Origin: Oxalobacteraceae bacterium
Lineage (GTDB): Bacteria; Pseudomonadota; Gammaproteobacteria; Burkholderiales; Burkholderiaceae_D
Direction: 5' to 3'
DNA length: 64,000 bases
Assembly (NCBI GenBank): GCA_013284265.1
Contig: JABTBR010000036.1
Location: 1-64,000, forward strand
Shown piece after piece: positions 45,292 through 53,202 of the stretch. Every line of letters begins with the position of its first letter. The stretch's first letter is position 1. The position numbers were made by a program, and so were the translations under genes. The notes beneath the pieces are model-generated. The model had not been told where the DNA came from. It was given only the letters and a program-made list of their open reading frames with translations, and ran no database searches.

Positions 45292-45573
45292 TTACTTACC
45301 AGCAGCAGCGATAACGGCGGTCAGGAATGGGTTGTTGAAGGTGTACAGCAGAGCAACACCGACGCCGATCATCGAGATCGCATCCAGCAGACCAGCGATA
45401 ACGAACAGCTTGGTTTGCAGTTGTGGCATCAGTTCAGGTTGACGTGCCGACGCTTCCAGGAATTTGCCGCCCAGAATTGCGAAACCCAGTGCGGTGCCGA
45501 TAGCGCCGAGGCCGATGATGATTGCTGCTGCCAGAACGGTCATGCCTTGTACTTGTGCGATCAGAGCTTGCAT
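45292..45573 (-). CDS. atpE: ATP synthase subunit c
   Basis: A 93-residue two-helix proteolipid, slightly longer than the usual 80-odd because of a MQALIAQVQGMTV extension. Helix 1 is glycine-rich (GLGAIGTALGFAILGGKFLE), the polar loop has SARQPE, and the essential carboxylate is D64 in AGLLDAISMIGVG. An Asp with no Na+-binding Gln/Thr set points to proton coupling. Confidence 0.97.
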   Translation of the reverse strand: MQALIAQVQGMTVLAAAIIIGLGAIGTALGFAILGGKFLEASARQPELMPQLQTKLFVIAGLLDAISMIGVGVALLYTFNNPFLTAVIAAAGK

Positions 45574-45636
45574 ATATTTCTCCTAAGATTTTAAAAAGAC
45601 TACAGATACTAAAAAAGTAAAACCAATGTTGCTGAA

Positions 45637-46446
45637 TTAGTGCTTCTCAACCGCGAGGCTCAGGTACACGACAGTCAACGCCATAAACACAAACGCTTGC
45701 AGGGTCACCACCAGGATGTGGAAGATAACCCAAGGACCACCCAGCAGCCACTGCGCCCACCATGGCAGCAAAGCGATCAGAATGAAGATCAGTTCGCCGG
45801 CATACATGTTGCCGAAGAGTCGCAGCGACAGCGACAGTGGTTTGGCCAGCAACTCGATCATCTGGAAGATGAAGTTGACTGGCGCCAGGACGATGGCCAT
45901 GAAACCGTGGGCGTGGAAAGGAGCGGTCAGCAGTTCTTTACCCCAACCGCCAATGCCCTTGGCTTTGATCGAGAAACCGATGATGCACAACATAACGCCG
46001 AACGACATGCCGAAAGTGTGATTGACGTCGGCGGTCGGCACGACCCGCAGTTTTTCGACGCCCAGATAACCGAAGACGGTCGGCAGCAGATCGACAGGCA
46101 AGAAGTCCATCGCGTTGAGCAGCCAAACCCAGACAAAAATCGTGATTGCCAGTGGAGCGATGACCTTGCTCTTGGCGTGGAAAGCGGAATTGACGACTTC
46201 GTTGACCAGTTCCATCGTGGCTTCAACGAAGTTTTGCAGCTTGCCTGGCACGCCAGCGGTCGCTTTGCGCGATGCTGCGTAGAATACGCCCAGGAAAACC
46301 AGGCCCAGGAAGGCCGAGATGTAGAAAGTATCCAGATTCCACATGCCATCTGCGCTTTTCAGGAAGCTCAGGTGATGCTGGATGTATTCGGTGGCATTTG
46401 CCGGGCCCGCGTGATGGGCCGTCTCAACAGCGTGTTCTGTGGTCAT
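45637..46446 (-). CDS. atpB: ATP synthase subunit a
   Basis: A 269-residue F0 membrane subunit. The essential arginine lies in PLSLSLRLFGNMYAGELIFI; other conserved parts are ALNAMDFLPVDL-like (LLNAMDFLPVDLLP) and QAFVFMALTVVYLSLAVEKH at the C-terminus. It forms the two proton half-channels beside the c-ring. It lies 62 bp after atpI. Confidence 0.97.
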   Translation of the reverse strand: MTTEHAVETAHHAGPANATEYIQHHLSFLKSADGMWNLDTFYISAFLGLVFLGVFYAASRKATAGVPGKLQNFVEATMELVNEVVNSAFHAKSKVIAPLAITIFVWVWLLNAMDFLPVDLLPTVFGYLGVEKLRVVPTADVNHTFGMSFGVMLCIIGFSIKAKGIGGWGKELLTAPFHAHGFMAIVLAPVNFIFQMIELLAKPLSLSLRLFGNMYAGELIFILIALLPWWAQWLLGGPWVIFHILVVTLQAFVFMALTVVYLSLAVEKH

Positions 46447-46508
46447 AATGTATTTAGATTTTGGTTTTGCATCAGTTCACGATGTTCCGCGTTCCGACAC
46501 ACTGGTGA

Positions 46509-46874
46509 TTAAACTGCGAGCAATGAGAACCAATAAGCCAAGGTTGCCACCGCGAAACCTAAGATCAGCCATAACCATGAGGCCGACTGAAACAGCGCTA
46601 GTGCCAGAACGAACAGCACTACCGTGATAAATATTTTTACTACTTCCGCGCGGATATGCGTCCGGAATGCTTTGTTGGCGTCATTTGTTCCGCCCGCAAC
46701 AATCATCGCGTACATCAGACTCCCGATGACTGCGATTGCTCCGCCATAGGCGGCCGACCATGCTTGCACCGCGCCACTCATATTCCAAACGAGTAGTGCG
46801 AACCCAGTTGCGATGGCGAACTGGAGGGCGACGACTTTATAGACTGGCTTGGAAATATTCGTTGTATCACTCAC
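46509..46874 (-). CDS. atpI: ATP synthase subunit I
   Basis: A 121-residue membrane protein with four helices (LQFAIATGFALLVWNMSGAV, AYGGAIAVIGSLMYAMIVAG, VVKIFITVVLFVLALALF, WLILGFAVATLAYWFSLLAV), the usual first gene of atp operons and an assembly or Mg2+-related helper. The GTG at 46874 is chosen over the GTG at 46958, because a good promoter (TTGACG-18-TATAAT, 46917-46946) lies between them, so the upstream codon would not be transcribed. SD is weak (GGGAA). Confidence 0.85.
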   Translation of the reverse strand: MSDTTNISKPVYKVVALQFAIATGFALLVWNMSGAVQAWSAAYGGAIAVIGSLMYAMIVAGGTNDANKAFRTHIRAEVVKIFITVVLFVLALALFQSASWLWLILGFAVATLAYWFSLLAV

Positions 46875-46916
46875 TTGCGAAGTTCCCAGAGAAGCCGATA
46901 AACCCAAAGACACGGG

Positions 46917-46946
46917 ATTATACGGGCGTTTAATGACTGACGTCAA
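46917..46946 (-). promoter_or_regulatory. Promoter of the ATP synthase operon
   Basis: On the minus strand TTGACG (46946-46941) and TATAAT (46922-46917) are 18 bp apart, an excellent sigma-70 promoter. Transcription would start near 46910, giving a leader of about 36 nt before the GTG of atpI. Confidence 0.8.
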
Positions 46947-46958
46947 ACATTGCTGCAC

Positions 46959-47381
46959 CGCAGCAGAGCGAAATGCAGCACGAATGACACGGTTTTAGAG
47001 GCTTTTCCCCAGTGTTTGCACCAGCTTGACGCATACTTGCTGGAAACCCAAGTTTCCTTAAAATCGGGGAAAACGTGAACTTTTCACCACAGGGCAAGGG
47101 TAAGCGATCCCCTCGGTGGCGGCGGATGGGCGTTCCGGGCAGCATGAAGTGCCTTTCGGCAATTATATAAAACGGGATATAGGAGAAAACGGCGGGGTTG
47201 GGAAAAAAGATGCCGTTATCCCATTTAAAACCCACGGCAAAGAGCCGGGGGCCGGTCCCAACGGGACCGGCGGGGCGCAGCCCCTCTCCGGACCCAAGGG
47301 TCAGACCCCAGGGGTACGCCGTGGGTATATGCAGGAGCCGCCGGCCTGCTGAGGTTGATCAACTTCGAAGATCGGTGTGTC
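46959..47381. other. Long intergenic region between atpI and parB
   Basis: Besides the atp promoter at its left end and repeat copy 5 at 47229-47326, the gap holds an A/T-rich stretch (about 47158-47230). I see no convincing coding frame, RNA gene or terminator in it. Confidence 0.6.
47229..47326. repeat. Dispersed palindromic repeat, copy 5 (long variant)
   Basis: Arms AACCCACGGC (47229-47238) and GCCGTGGGT (47318-47326). Within, the short core is broadened by GGCCGGTCCC/GGGACCGGC and CGGGGCGCAGCCCCTCTCCG before AAGGGTCAGACCCC. The GCCGCCGGC flank lies on the right here, so the whole element is reversed relative to the other copies. Copy 6 carries the same insert as its reverse complement. 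Confidence 0.88.
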
Positions 47382-48269
47382 TCAGGCACGCAGGCGGGCC
47401 AGCACACCATCGAGGATATCCAGGTCGGCAAAATCGATAATCATCTGCCCGCGTCCCTTGGTCCCCATCTTGAACACCACCGGCGTGGCCAGGGCGTCGG
47501 ACAACTCTTCCTCCAGGCGCACGATGTCGCCCGATTTTTCCTTGGCGCGCGCCTCGGTCGGGGGCTGGCTCTGTTCTTCCAGCGTGCGTGTCACCAGCTT
47601 TTCCGTTTCCCGCACCGACAGGCGGCGCGCCACCACCTGATTGGCCAGATTGATCTGGCTGGCCGAATCGACCGCCAACAAGGCGCGGGCATGACCCATA
47701 TCAATATCGCCGGCCATCAGCATGGTCTGCACCGGGCCGGCCAGATTCATCAGGCGCAGCAGATTCGACACGGCGCTGCGCGAACGGCCGACGGCGGTCG
47801 CCGCTTGCTCGTGGGTAAAACTGAAATCCGTAATGAGGCGGTGGATACCCTGGGCCTCTTCCAGCGGATTCAGATCCTCGCGCTGGATGTTCTCGATCAG
47901 GGCCATCGCGGCGGCGGCCTGGTCGTCGACATCGCGCACCAAAACAGGGAGCTGTTCCAGACCGGCGATTTGTGCGGCGCGGAAGCGGCGCTCGCCGGCG
48001 ATGATTTCGTACTTGACCTCGCCGGTCAGCGTATCGCTGCCGATCGGGCGCACCAGTATCGGCTGCATGATGCCCTGGCTCTTGATCGAGGCGGCCAGTT
48101 CCTGCAGACCGCCCTCGTCCATGCGGGTACGCGGCTGGTACTTGCCTGCCTGCATCTGGGTCACCGGCAGTTCGGTCGGGGTGCCCAGCGCCGGGTTGTT
48201 CAGGTCGCCGTCGCCGCCGAGCAGCGCGTCGAGGCCGCGACCGAGGCCTTTAAGTTTTTTGGTTGCCAT
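47382..48269 (-). CDS. parB: Chromosome-partitioning protein ParB
   Basis: A 295-residue CTP-dependent DNA clamp loader that binds parS. The N-terminal ParA-activating part has KGLGRGLDALLG; the CTPase/ParB box reads GERRFRAAQIAGL and ENIQREDLNPLEEAQGI; the helix-turn-helix is around TDFSFTHEQAATAVGRSRSA. The C-terminal dimer domain ends DFADLDILDGVLARLRA. It follows parA by 143 bp, a gap that has a GGATGCGC/GCGCATCC hairpin (48302-48320). Two perfect parS sites lie 3.7-4 kb away. Confidence 0.96.
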   Translation of the reverse strand: MATKKLKGLGRGLDALLGGDGDLNNPALGTPTELPVTQMQAGKYQPRTRMDEGGLQELAASIKSQGIMQPILVRPIGSDTLTGEVKYEIIAGERRFRAAQIAGLEQLPVLVRDVDDQAAAAMALIENIQREDLNPLEEAQGIHRLITDFSFTHEQAATAVGRSRSAVSNLLRLMNLAGPVQTMLMAGDIDMGHARALLAVDSASQINLANQVVARRLSVRETEKLVTRTLEEQSQPPTEARAKEKSGDIVRLEEELSDALATPVVFKMGTKGRGQMIIDFADLDILDGVLARLRA

Positions 48270-48412
48270 GCTATGTCAGTCTATCTCTATAAATTGGGGG
48301 TGGATGCGCGCTGCGCATCCGGGTTGCGGCGGCGGCGCAAGGTTCCGCGACAGCCAAACGCGGCGGCGGACAGAGTCCCGGCCTGCCGTGCTGGCTGCGT
48401 GCGGAGAGCTGC

Positions 48413-49183
48413 TTACATTTTCTTGATCCGGTCGACCATTTCCGCACCGAAGGCGATATACGCCTGCGCACCCTTCGACGATGGATCGAAGGTCACGCCA
48501 GGCAGTCCGTAGGATGGCGCTTCGGCCAGCCGCACATTGCGCGGAATGATGGTCTTGAACACCTTGTCGCCAAAGTGCTGTTCCAGCTGGGCCGAGACCT
48601 GCTGCGACAAGGTCATGCGCGGATCGAACATCACCCGCAGCAGGCCAATGATCTTCAGGTCCTGGTTCAGGTTGGCGTGGACCTTCTTGATCGTGTTGAC
48701 CAGGTCGGACAAGCCTTCCAGCGCGTAGTACTCGCACTGCATCGGAATGATCACGCCATGCGCGGCGCACAGGCCGTTCAGCGTGAGCATCGACAATGCC
48801 GGCGGGCAGTCGATCAGGATGAAGTCGTAGTCGCCATCGACCAGCGCCAGCGCATCCTTGAGGCGGCGCTCGCGGTTCTCCAAGGTGACCATCTCGACTT
48901 CGGCACCGGCCAGTTCGCGGTTCGAAGGCAGCACGTCGAAGCGCCCTGCTTCCGAGCGCTGGCGCGCAGTGGCCACGTCGGACTCGCCCAGCATCACCTC
49001 GTAGGTCGATGCCTTCAGGCCGGCCTTGTTGATGCCGGCGCCCATGGTCGCGTTACCTTGCGGGTCCAGGTCCACCAGCAATACGCGCTGATTCAGTTTG
49101 GCCAGTCCGGCTGCGAGGTTGACGCTGGTGGTGGTTTTTCCCACGCCGCCTTTTTGATTCGCTACACAAAATATTTTGGCCAT
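48413..49183 (-). CDS. parA: Chromosome-partitioning ATPase ParA
   Basis: A 256-residue ParA/Soj ATPase. The deviant Walker A is NQKGGVGKTTTSVNL, with DLDPQGNATMG and Walker B FILIDCPPALSMLTLN. It binds DNA non-specifically in the ATP state and moves ParB-parS complexes toward the cell poles. It begins downstream of an A/T-rich palindromic region (49207-49294). Confidence 0.96.
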   Translation of the reverse strand: MAKIFCVANQKGGVGKTTTSVNLAAGLAKLNQRVLLVDLDPQGNATMGAGINKAGLKASTYEVMLGESDVATARQRSEAGRFDVLPSNRELAGAEVEMVTLENRERRLKDALALVDGDYDFILIDCPPALSMLTLNGLCAAHGVIIPMQCEYYALEGLSDLVNTIKKVHANLNQDLKIIGLLRVMFDPRMTLSQQVSAQLEQHFGDKVFKTIIPRNVRLAEAPSYGLPGVTFDPSSKGAQAYIAFGAEMVDRIKKM

Positions 49184-49206
49184 GTATGTTCTTGTTTTTT
49201 CAGGGT

Positions 49207-49294
49207 GCGCTATTTATATGGTTTATACTATTAAAACGGTATAAACGATTTATTCAGTATATACAGAATAAACGATTTATACCGTTTATATGAT
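49207..49294. promoter_or_regulatory. A/T-rich palindrome array upstream of parA
   Basis: The motif ATAAACGATTTAT, itself an inverted repeat (ATAAA-CGA-TTTAT), occurs twice (49241-49253 and 49268-49280), and the two copies sit within a larger inverted repeat ACGGTATAAA...TTTATACCGT (49236-49285). Further half-sites are GTTTATAC (49221-49228), GTATAAAC (49239-49246) and GTTTATAT (49284-49291). This is a likely operator/promoter for parAB. No DnaA boxes are seen in it. Confidence 0.6.
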
Positions 49295-49942
49295 TTACTC
49301 TGTTTTTTCGATGAACACCAGATGGCGCTCCGCTTCCAGCCCTGGAACCCGCAAAGGCTGCAGTTTCTGCACTTTCCACTGCTCTGGAAGGCGCTCTCTT
49401 TCGTCCGCCGGGGCCACGCCCTTGAGCGCGATAAATCGCCCGCCCTCGGCCAGCAGGTGGCCCGACCAGTTGACGAAGTCCGACAGGTCGGCAAAGGCGC
49501 GCGAGGTGATCACGTCGAAGGGCAGCTTCACCTGCAGCTGCTCCACCCGCATCGTGTACACCGTCACATTACTCAGTTCCAGCTCCGCCTTGACCTGGGT
49601 CAGGAAGGCGGTCTTCTTGTGCACCGTGTCGATCATCGACACCTTCATGTCCGGACGGGCGATCGCCAGCACCATGCCGGGCAGGCCGCCACCGGCGCCC
49701 ACGTCCAGCACATTGGCCGCGCCCGCGAAGGCCGGCACCGCCGCCAGCGAATCGAGCAGGTGGTGGGTCACCATCTGCATCGGGTCGCGCAGCGAGGTCA
49801 GGTTATAGACCGCATTCCACTTGAACAGCAGGGCCAGATAGTCGAGCAGTTTTTCAATCTGCGCTGCGTTCAGGTCCAGTTCCAGCTGGGTGATACCTTT
49901 GTTTAAGACGTCCGCCAGGACCGCGCGATCGAATGACTTCAT
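49295..49942 (-). CDS. rsmG: 16S rRNA m7G527 methyltransferase
   Basis: A 215-residue SAM methyltransferase (GidB). The SAM site is LDVGAGGGLPGMVLAI, with the preceding HHLLDSLAAVP and later TSRAFADLSDFV, all diagnostic. It methylates G527 of 16S rRNA. The start overlaps the mnmG stop by 4 bp (ATGA), the usual arrangement for this pair. Confidence 0.97.
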   Translation of the reverse strand: MKSFDRAVLADVLNKGITQLELDLNAAQIEKLLDYLALLFKWNAVYNLTSLRDPMQMVTHHLLDSLAAVPAFAGAANVLDVGAGGGLPGMVLAIARPDMKVSMIDTVHKKTAFLTQVKAELELSNVTVYTMRVEQLQVKLPFDVITSRAFADLSDFVNWSGHLLAEGGRFIALKGVAPADERERLPEQWKVQKLQPLRVPGLEAERHLVFIEKTE

Positions 49943-51870
49943 TGAACAACCTCATCCTTTTGAGTGGCAAAACCGCCGAAACCGGCCTTCTTCAGGTGGA
50001 CCAGCAGCAGCGAAATCGCGGCCGGCGTGACGCCGGAAATACGCGATGCCTGGCCCAGGGTTTCCGGGCGCTGGGCGTGCAGCTTCTGGCGCACTTCCAC
50101 CGACAGCGCAGTGATGTCGAGGTAGTTGAACGCTTCCGGCAGCTTGAGGTTTTCGTAGTGTTCGTGACGCTCCACTTCCTTGGTCTGGCGGTCGATATAG
50201 CCCGAATACTTGAGCTGGATTTCCACCTGTTCGCGCACGGCTTCGTCGGCCACGCCGGGACCGGCCAGCTCGCGCCCATCCATGCCGGACATGCTCATCA
50301 GGGTGTCATAGGCGACGCCGGGACGGCGCAGCAGATCGGCCAGCGAGTACTCGCGTTCGATCGCCTGGCCAATCACGCGCTCCGATTCGGCCGCGGCCAG
50401 GATGCGCGGGTTGACCCAGGTGGAGCGCAGGCGCTCCAGTTCCAGCGCCACCGCTTCGCGTTTTTTCTCGAAGGCTTCCCACTGGGCGTCGCCCACGCAG
50501 CCGAGCTTGCGGCCGATGTCGGTCAGGCGCATGTCGGCATTGTCTTCACGCAGGCTCAGGCGGTATTCGGCGCGGCTGGTGAACATGCGGTAGGGTTCCT
50601 GCACGCCCTGGGTGACCAGGTCGTCGACCAGCACGCCGAGGTAGGCTTCGGAACGGGCCGGCGTCCAGGCGTCGCGGCCCGAGGTTTGCAGTGCCGCGTT
50701 CAGGCCGGCCAGCATGCCCTGGGCCGCCGCTTCTTCGTAGCCGGTGGTGCCGTTGATCTGGCCGGCGAAGTACAGGCCGGCAATGGCCTTGGTTTCCAGC
50801 GAGGCCTTCAGGCCGCGCGGGTCGAAATAATCGTATTCAATGGCATAGCCGGGACGCAGGATGTGGGCGTTTTCCATGCCCTTCATCGAGCGCACCAGGG
50901 CGATCTGCACGTCGAAGGGCAGGCTGGTGGAGATGCCGTTTGGATAGAATTCGTTGGTGGTCAAGCCTTCCGGTTCCAGGAAAATCTGGTGCGATTCCTT
51001 GGACGAGAAGCGATGGATCTTGTCTTCGATCGACGGGCAGTAGCGCGGACCCACACCTTCGATGACGCCGGTGTACATGGGGCTGCGGTCCAGACCGGCG
51101 CGGATGATGTCGTGGGTCTGGGTATTGGTGTGCGTGACCCAGCACGGCATCTGCTTAGGATGCATGGCGGCATTGCCCATGACGGAGAACACCGGCACCG
51201 GATCGAGGTCGCCCGGCTGTTCGGTCATGGCGGAAAAGTCGATGCTGCGGCCATCGATGCGCGGCGGCGTGCCGGTCTTCAGGCGCCCTTGCGGCAGCTT
51301 GAGTTCCTTCAGGCGGGCCGACAGCGAGATCGCCGGTGGATCGCCGGCACGGCCAGCCGAGTAGTTGTTCAGGCCGACGTGGATCTTACCGTCGAGGAAA
51401 GTACCGGCCGTCAGCACGACGGCGCGGGCCAGGAACTTGACGCCGATCTGGGTGACGGCGCCGACCACGCGGTCGCCCTCCACCATCAGGTCGTCGCAAG
51501 CCTGCTGGAACAGCCATAGGTTGGGCTGGTTTTCCAGGCGCGAACGGATGGCCTGCTTGTACAGGATGCGGTCGGCCTGGGCGCGGGTGGCGCGCACGGC
51601 CGGGCCTTTGGAGGAATTCAGGATACGGAACTGGATGCCGGATTCATCGGTAGCGATCGCCATCGCGCCGCCCATGGCATCGACTTCCTTGACCAGATGG
51701 CCCTTGCCGATACCACCGATGGAGGGGTTGCAGGACATCTGTCCCAGGGTTTCAATATTGTGCGTCAGCAGCAGGGTTTTCTGTCCCATGCGGGCAGAAG
51801 CGAGCGCGGCCTCGGTACCGGCGTGACCGCCGCCGACGACGATGACGTCGAATTCAGTTGGAAATAACAT
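49939..51870 (-). CDS. mnmG: tRNA uridine-5-carboxymethylaminomethyl modification enzyme MnmG
   Basis: A 643-residue FAD protein (GidA). The dinucleotide site is VIVVGGGHAGTEAALASARM, with CNPSIGGIGKGHLVKEVDA and GTFLDGKIHVG both diagnostic. With MnmE it installs cmnm5 on the wobble uridine of certain tRNAs. Upstream a minus-strand TATAAT (51913-51908) may be the -10 of its promoter, though no good -35 is seen. rsmG overlaps its end. Confidence 0.97.
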   Translation of the reverse strand: MLFPTEFDVIVVGGGHAGTEAALASARMGQKTLLLTHNIETLGQMSCNPSIGGIGKGHLVKEVDAMGGAMAIATDESGIQFRILNSSKGPAVRATRAQADRILYKQAIRSRLENQPNLWLFQQACDDLMVEGDRVVGAVTQIGVKFLARAVVLTAGTFLDGKIHVGLNNYSAGRAGDPPAISLSARLKELKLPQGRLKTGTPPRIDGRSIDFSAMTEQPGDLDPVPVFSVMGNAAMHPKQMPCWVTHTNTQTHDIIRAGLDRSPMYTGVIEGVGPRYCPSIEDKIHRFSSKESHQIFLEPEGLTTNEFYPNGISTSLPFDVQIALVRSMKGMENAHILRPGYAIEYDYFDPRGLKASLETKAIAGLYFAGQINGTTGYEEAAAQGMLAGLNAALQTSGRDAWTPARSEAYLGVLVDDLVTQGVQEPYRMFTSRAEYRLSLREDNADMRLTDIGRKLGCVGDAQWEAFEKKREAVALELERLRSTWVNPRILAAAESERVIGQAIEREYSLADLLRRPGVAYDTLMSMSGMDGRELAGPGVADEAVREQVEIQLKYSGYIDRQTKEVERHEHYENLKLPEAFNYLDITALSVEVRQKLHAQRPETLGQASRISGVTPAAISLLLVHLKKAGFGGFATQKDEVVQ

Positions 51871-51982
51871 GTTTGGAATTTGTGTGAAGCGAAGGGATTA
51901 AGGACAGATTATAGAGTCTTTTACCTGCTGCGACTTTTTTCAGCACAAATTTTCAGCAGATACACTGCAAAACTGGCACGAT

Positions 51983-51998
51983 TGTTCCACGTGAAACA
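51983..51998 (+). promoter_or_regulatory. parS site 1
   Basis: TGTTCCACGTGAAACA matches the bacterial parS consensus TGTTNCACGTGAAACA in all positions. It would be the loading site for ParB, encoded 3.7 kb away. Confidence 0.9.
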
Positions 51999-52001
51999 TT
52001 G

Positions 52002-52040
52002 AAAAAGGGGCGACGGTGTGAACCGGTCGCCCCTTGTTTT
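52002..52040 (-). terminator. Terminator behind the TSUP permease gene
   Basis: On the minus strand a hairpin with AAGGGGCGACCGG and its partner GTCGCCCCTT encloses a short loop and is followed by TTTTTC. It would stop leftward transcripts before mnmG. Confidence 0.7.
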
Positions 52041-52050
52041 GACGTTTTTA

Positions 52051-52168
52051 AACCCACGGCTGAACCCTGGGGTCTGACCCAGGGTCCGGAGAGGGGCTGC
52101 GCCCCGCCGGTCCCATCGGGACCGGCCCCCGGCTCTTTGCCTTGGGTTCTAAATGCACTGCGGCACGC
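52051..52168. repeat. Dispersed palindromic repeat, copy 6 (long variant)
   Basis: Arms AACCCACGGC (52051-52060) and GCCTTGGGTT (52139-52148), with tail TTCTAAATGC...GCGGCACGC. The core contains the same insert as copy 5, reversed: GGGTCCGGAGAGGGGCTGCG, then CCCGCCGGTCCC/GGGACCGGCC. It sits between the two parS sites. Confidence 0.88.
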
Positions 52169-52197
52169 TTAAGTAAGCGGCATCGCCCCGCCAAGAT

Positions 52198-52213
52198 TGT
52201 TTCACGTGGAACA
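52198..52213 (-). promoter_or_regulatory. parS site 2
   Basis: TGTTTCACGTGGAACA is the exact reverse complement of site 1, so the minus strand matches the parS consensus perfectly. It lies 200 bp from site 1 on the other side of repeat copy 6. Confidence 0.9.
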
Positions 52214-52239
52214 ATGCCATCAGTTCAACTGCTCAAATA

Positions 52240-53010
52240 CTAACTGTTCCATTTGATAATGGCATCGTAGGCGGTCTTGATAATCAGCGAGGACACGACC
52301 AGCAGGAACAGCTTGCGCACGAAACCGCTGCCATACTTCATCGCCAGCCGGGTGCCGACCAGGGAACCGGCCACCTGACAGACGGCCATCATCACACCCA
52401 GTTGCCAGAGCACATGGCCGCTGTAACCAAACCACAGCAAGGCGGCAAAGTTACAGGCAACGTTGACGACCTTGGATACGGCCGAGGCGGACAGGAAGTC
52501 GAAGCCGAACACCCGCACAAACAGGAACACCAGGAAGCTGCCGGTGCCGGGGCCGAAGAAGCCGTCGTAGAAACCGATGACGGCGCCGATCAGCAGCGCC
52601 AGCATCTGCTCGCGCGCGCCGCTGTGCATGGGGGCGTGGACGCTGCCCAGGTCTTTCTTGGCGAAGGTATAGACCGCCACCGCCAGCAAGATAAAGGGCA
52701 GCAAGGCGCGGATGAAGTCGGGCGAGACCTTGGTCAGCGTGTAGGCGCCAAGGAAGGAAAAGATCAGCGCCGAGAAGGCGGCCGGCGCGGCCGTGCTCCA
52801 GGCAATGCTGACCCGGCGCGCATAGTTGACGGCCGCGACGCCGGTGCCGAAGATCGCGGCCAGCTTGTTGGTGCCGACCAGGGTGGCCGGCGCCATGGTC
52901 GGGTAGACCGAGAACAGCGCGGGAATCTGGATCAAGCCCCCTCCTCCCACCACCGCGTCCACCAGTCCCGCGCCGAAGGCGGCACATCCCAATACCAGAT
53001 AATCAACCAT
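52240..53010 (-). CDS. TSUP (TauE/SafE) family permease
   Basis: A 256-residue membrane protein with eight predicted helices in two similar halves: VGGGGLIQIPAL in the first and FGPGTGSFLVFLF in the second, the conserved loops of the family. Members export or import sulfite, sulfoacetate or other organo-sulfur anions; the substrate here is unknown. The ATG at 53010 was chosen because the first helix begins right after; a GTG at 53034 adds eight residues. Confidence 0.87.
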   Translation of the reverse strand: MVDYLVLGCAAFGAGLVDAVVGGGGLIQIPALFSVYPTMAPATLVGTNKLAAIFGTGVAAVNYARRVSIAWSTAAPAAFSALIFSFLGAYTLTKVSPDFIRALLPFILLAVAVYTFAKKDLGSVHAPMHSGAREQMLALLIGAVIGFYDGFFGPGTGSFLVFLFVRVFGFDFLSASAVSKVVNVACNFAALLWFGYSGHVLWQLGVMMAVCQVAGSLVGTRLAMKYGSGFVRKLFLLVVSSLIIKTAYDAIIKWNS

Positions 53011-53202
53011 GCTATAGACCGCTTTTGAAATCACCGAAGGCCATATTGTACGGAAGAAAGTTGCCCCTCTTTATGCCGTTTCAGCATGGCACGGTGCGCG
53101 CATGCCATGGCCAAGTCCGGGGAAAAACGCTGGCTGCGAACGCGCCACGGCGGCTCCGGCTGGTGTAAGCTTCACGTGGAACCCACCACTACAAAGCGCC
53201 CC

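Larger units (their letters stand above)
51871..52239. other. Intergenic region with parS sites, terminator and repeat
   Basis: This gap between mnmG and the TSUP permease holds, in order, a probable mnmG promoter (TATAAT, minus strand, 51908-51913), parS site 1, a terminator, repeat copy 6 and parS site 2. Nothing in it looks like a gene. Confidence 0.7.

Noticed and set aside
46875..46958. Longer AtpI starting at GTG 46958
   Set aside because: The -10/-35 promoter at 46917-46946 lies inside it, so that start would not be transcribed from it.
49207..49294. Replication origin in the A/T-rich region by parA
   Set aside because: No DnaA-box cluster is present; the palindromes fit an operator better.
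49933..51519. 528-codon frame opposite mnmG
   Set aside because: This is a shadow of a clearly conserved gene with no motif of its own.
53168..53183. Further parS-like CACGTG sites (53168, 55844, 60995)
   Set aside because: They have two to five mismatches to the consensus; CACGTG alone is expected several times in DNA of this length.
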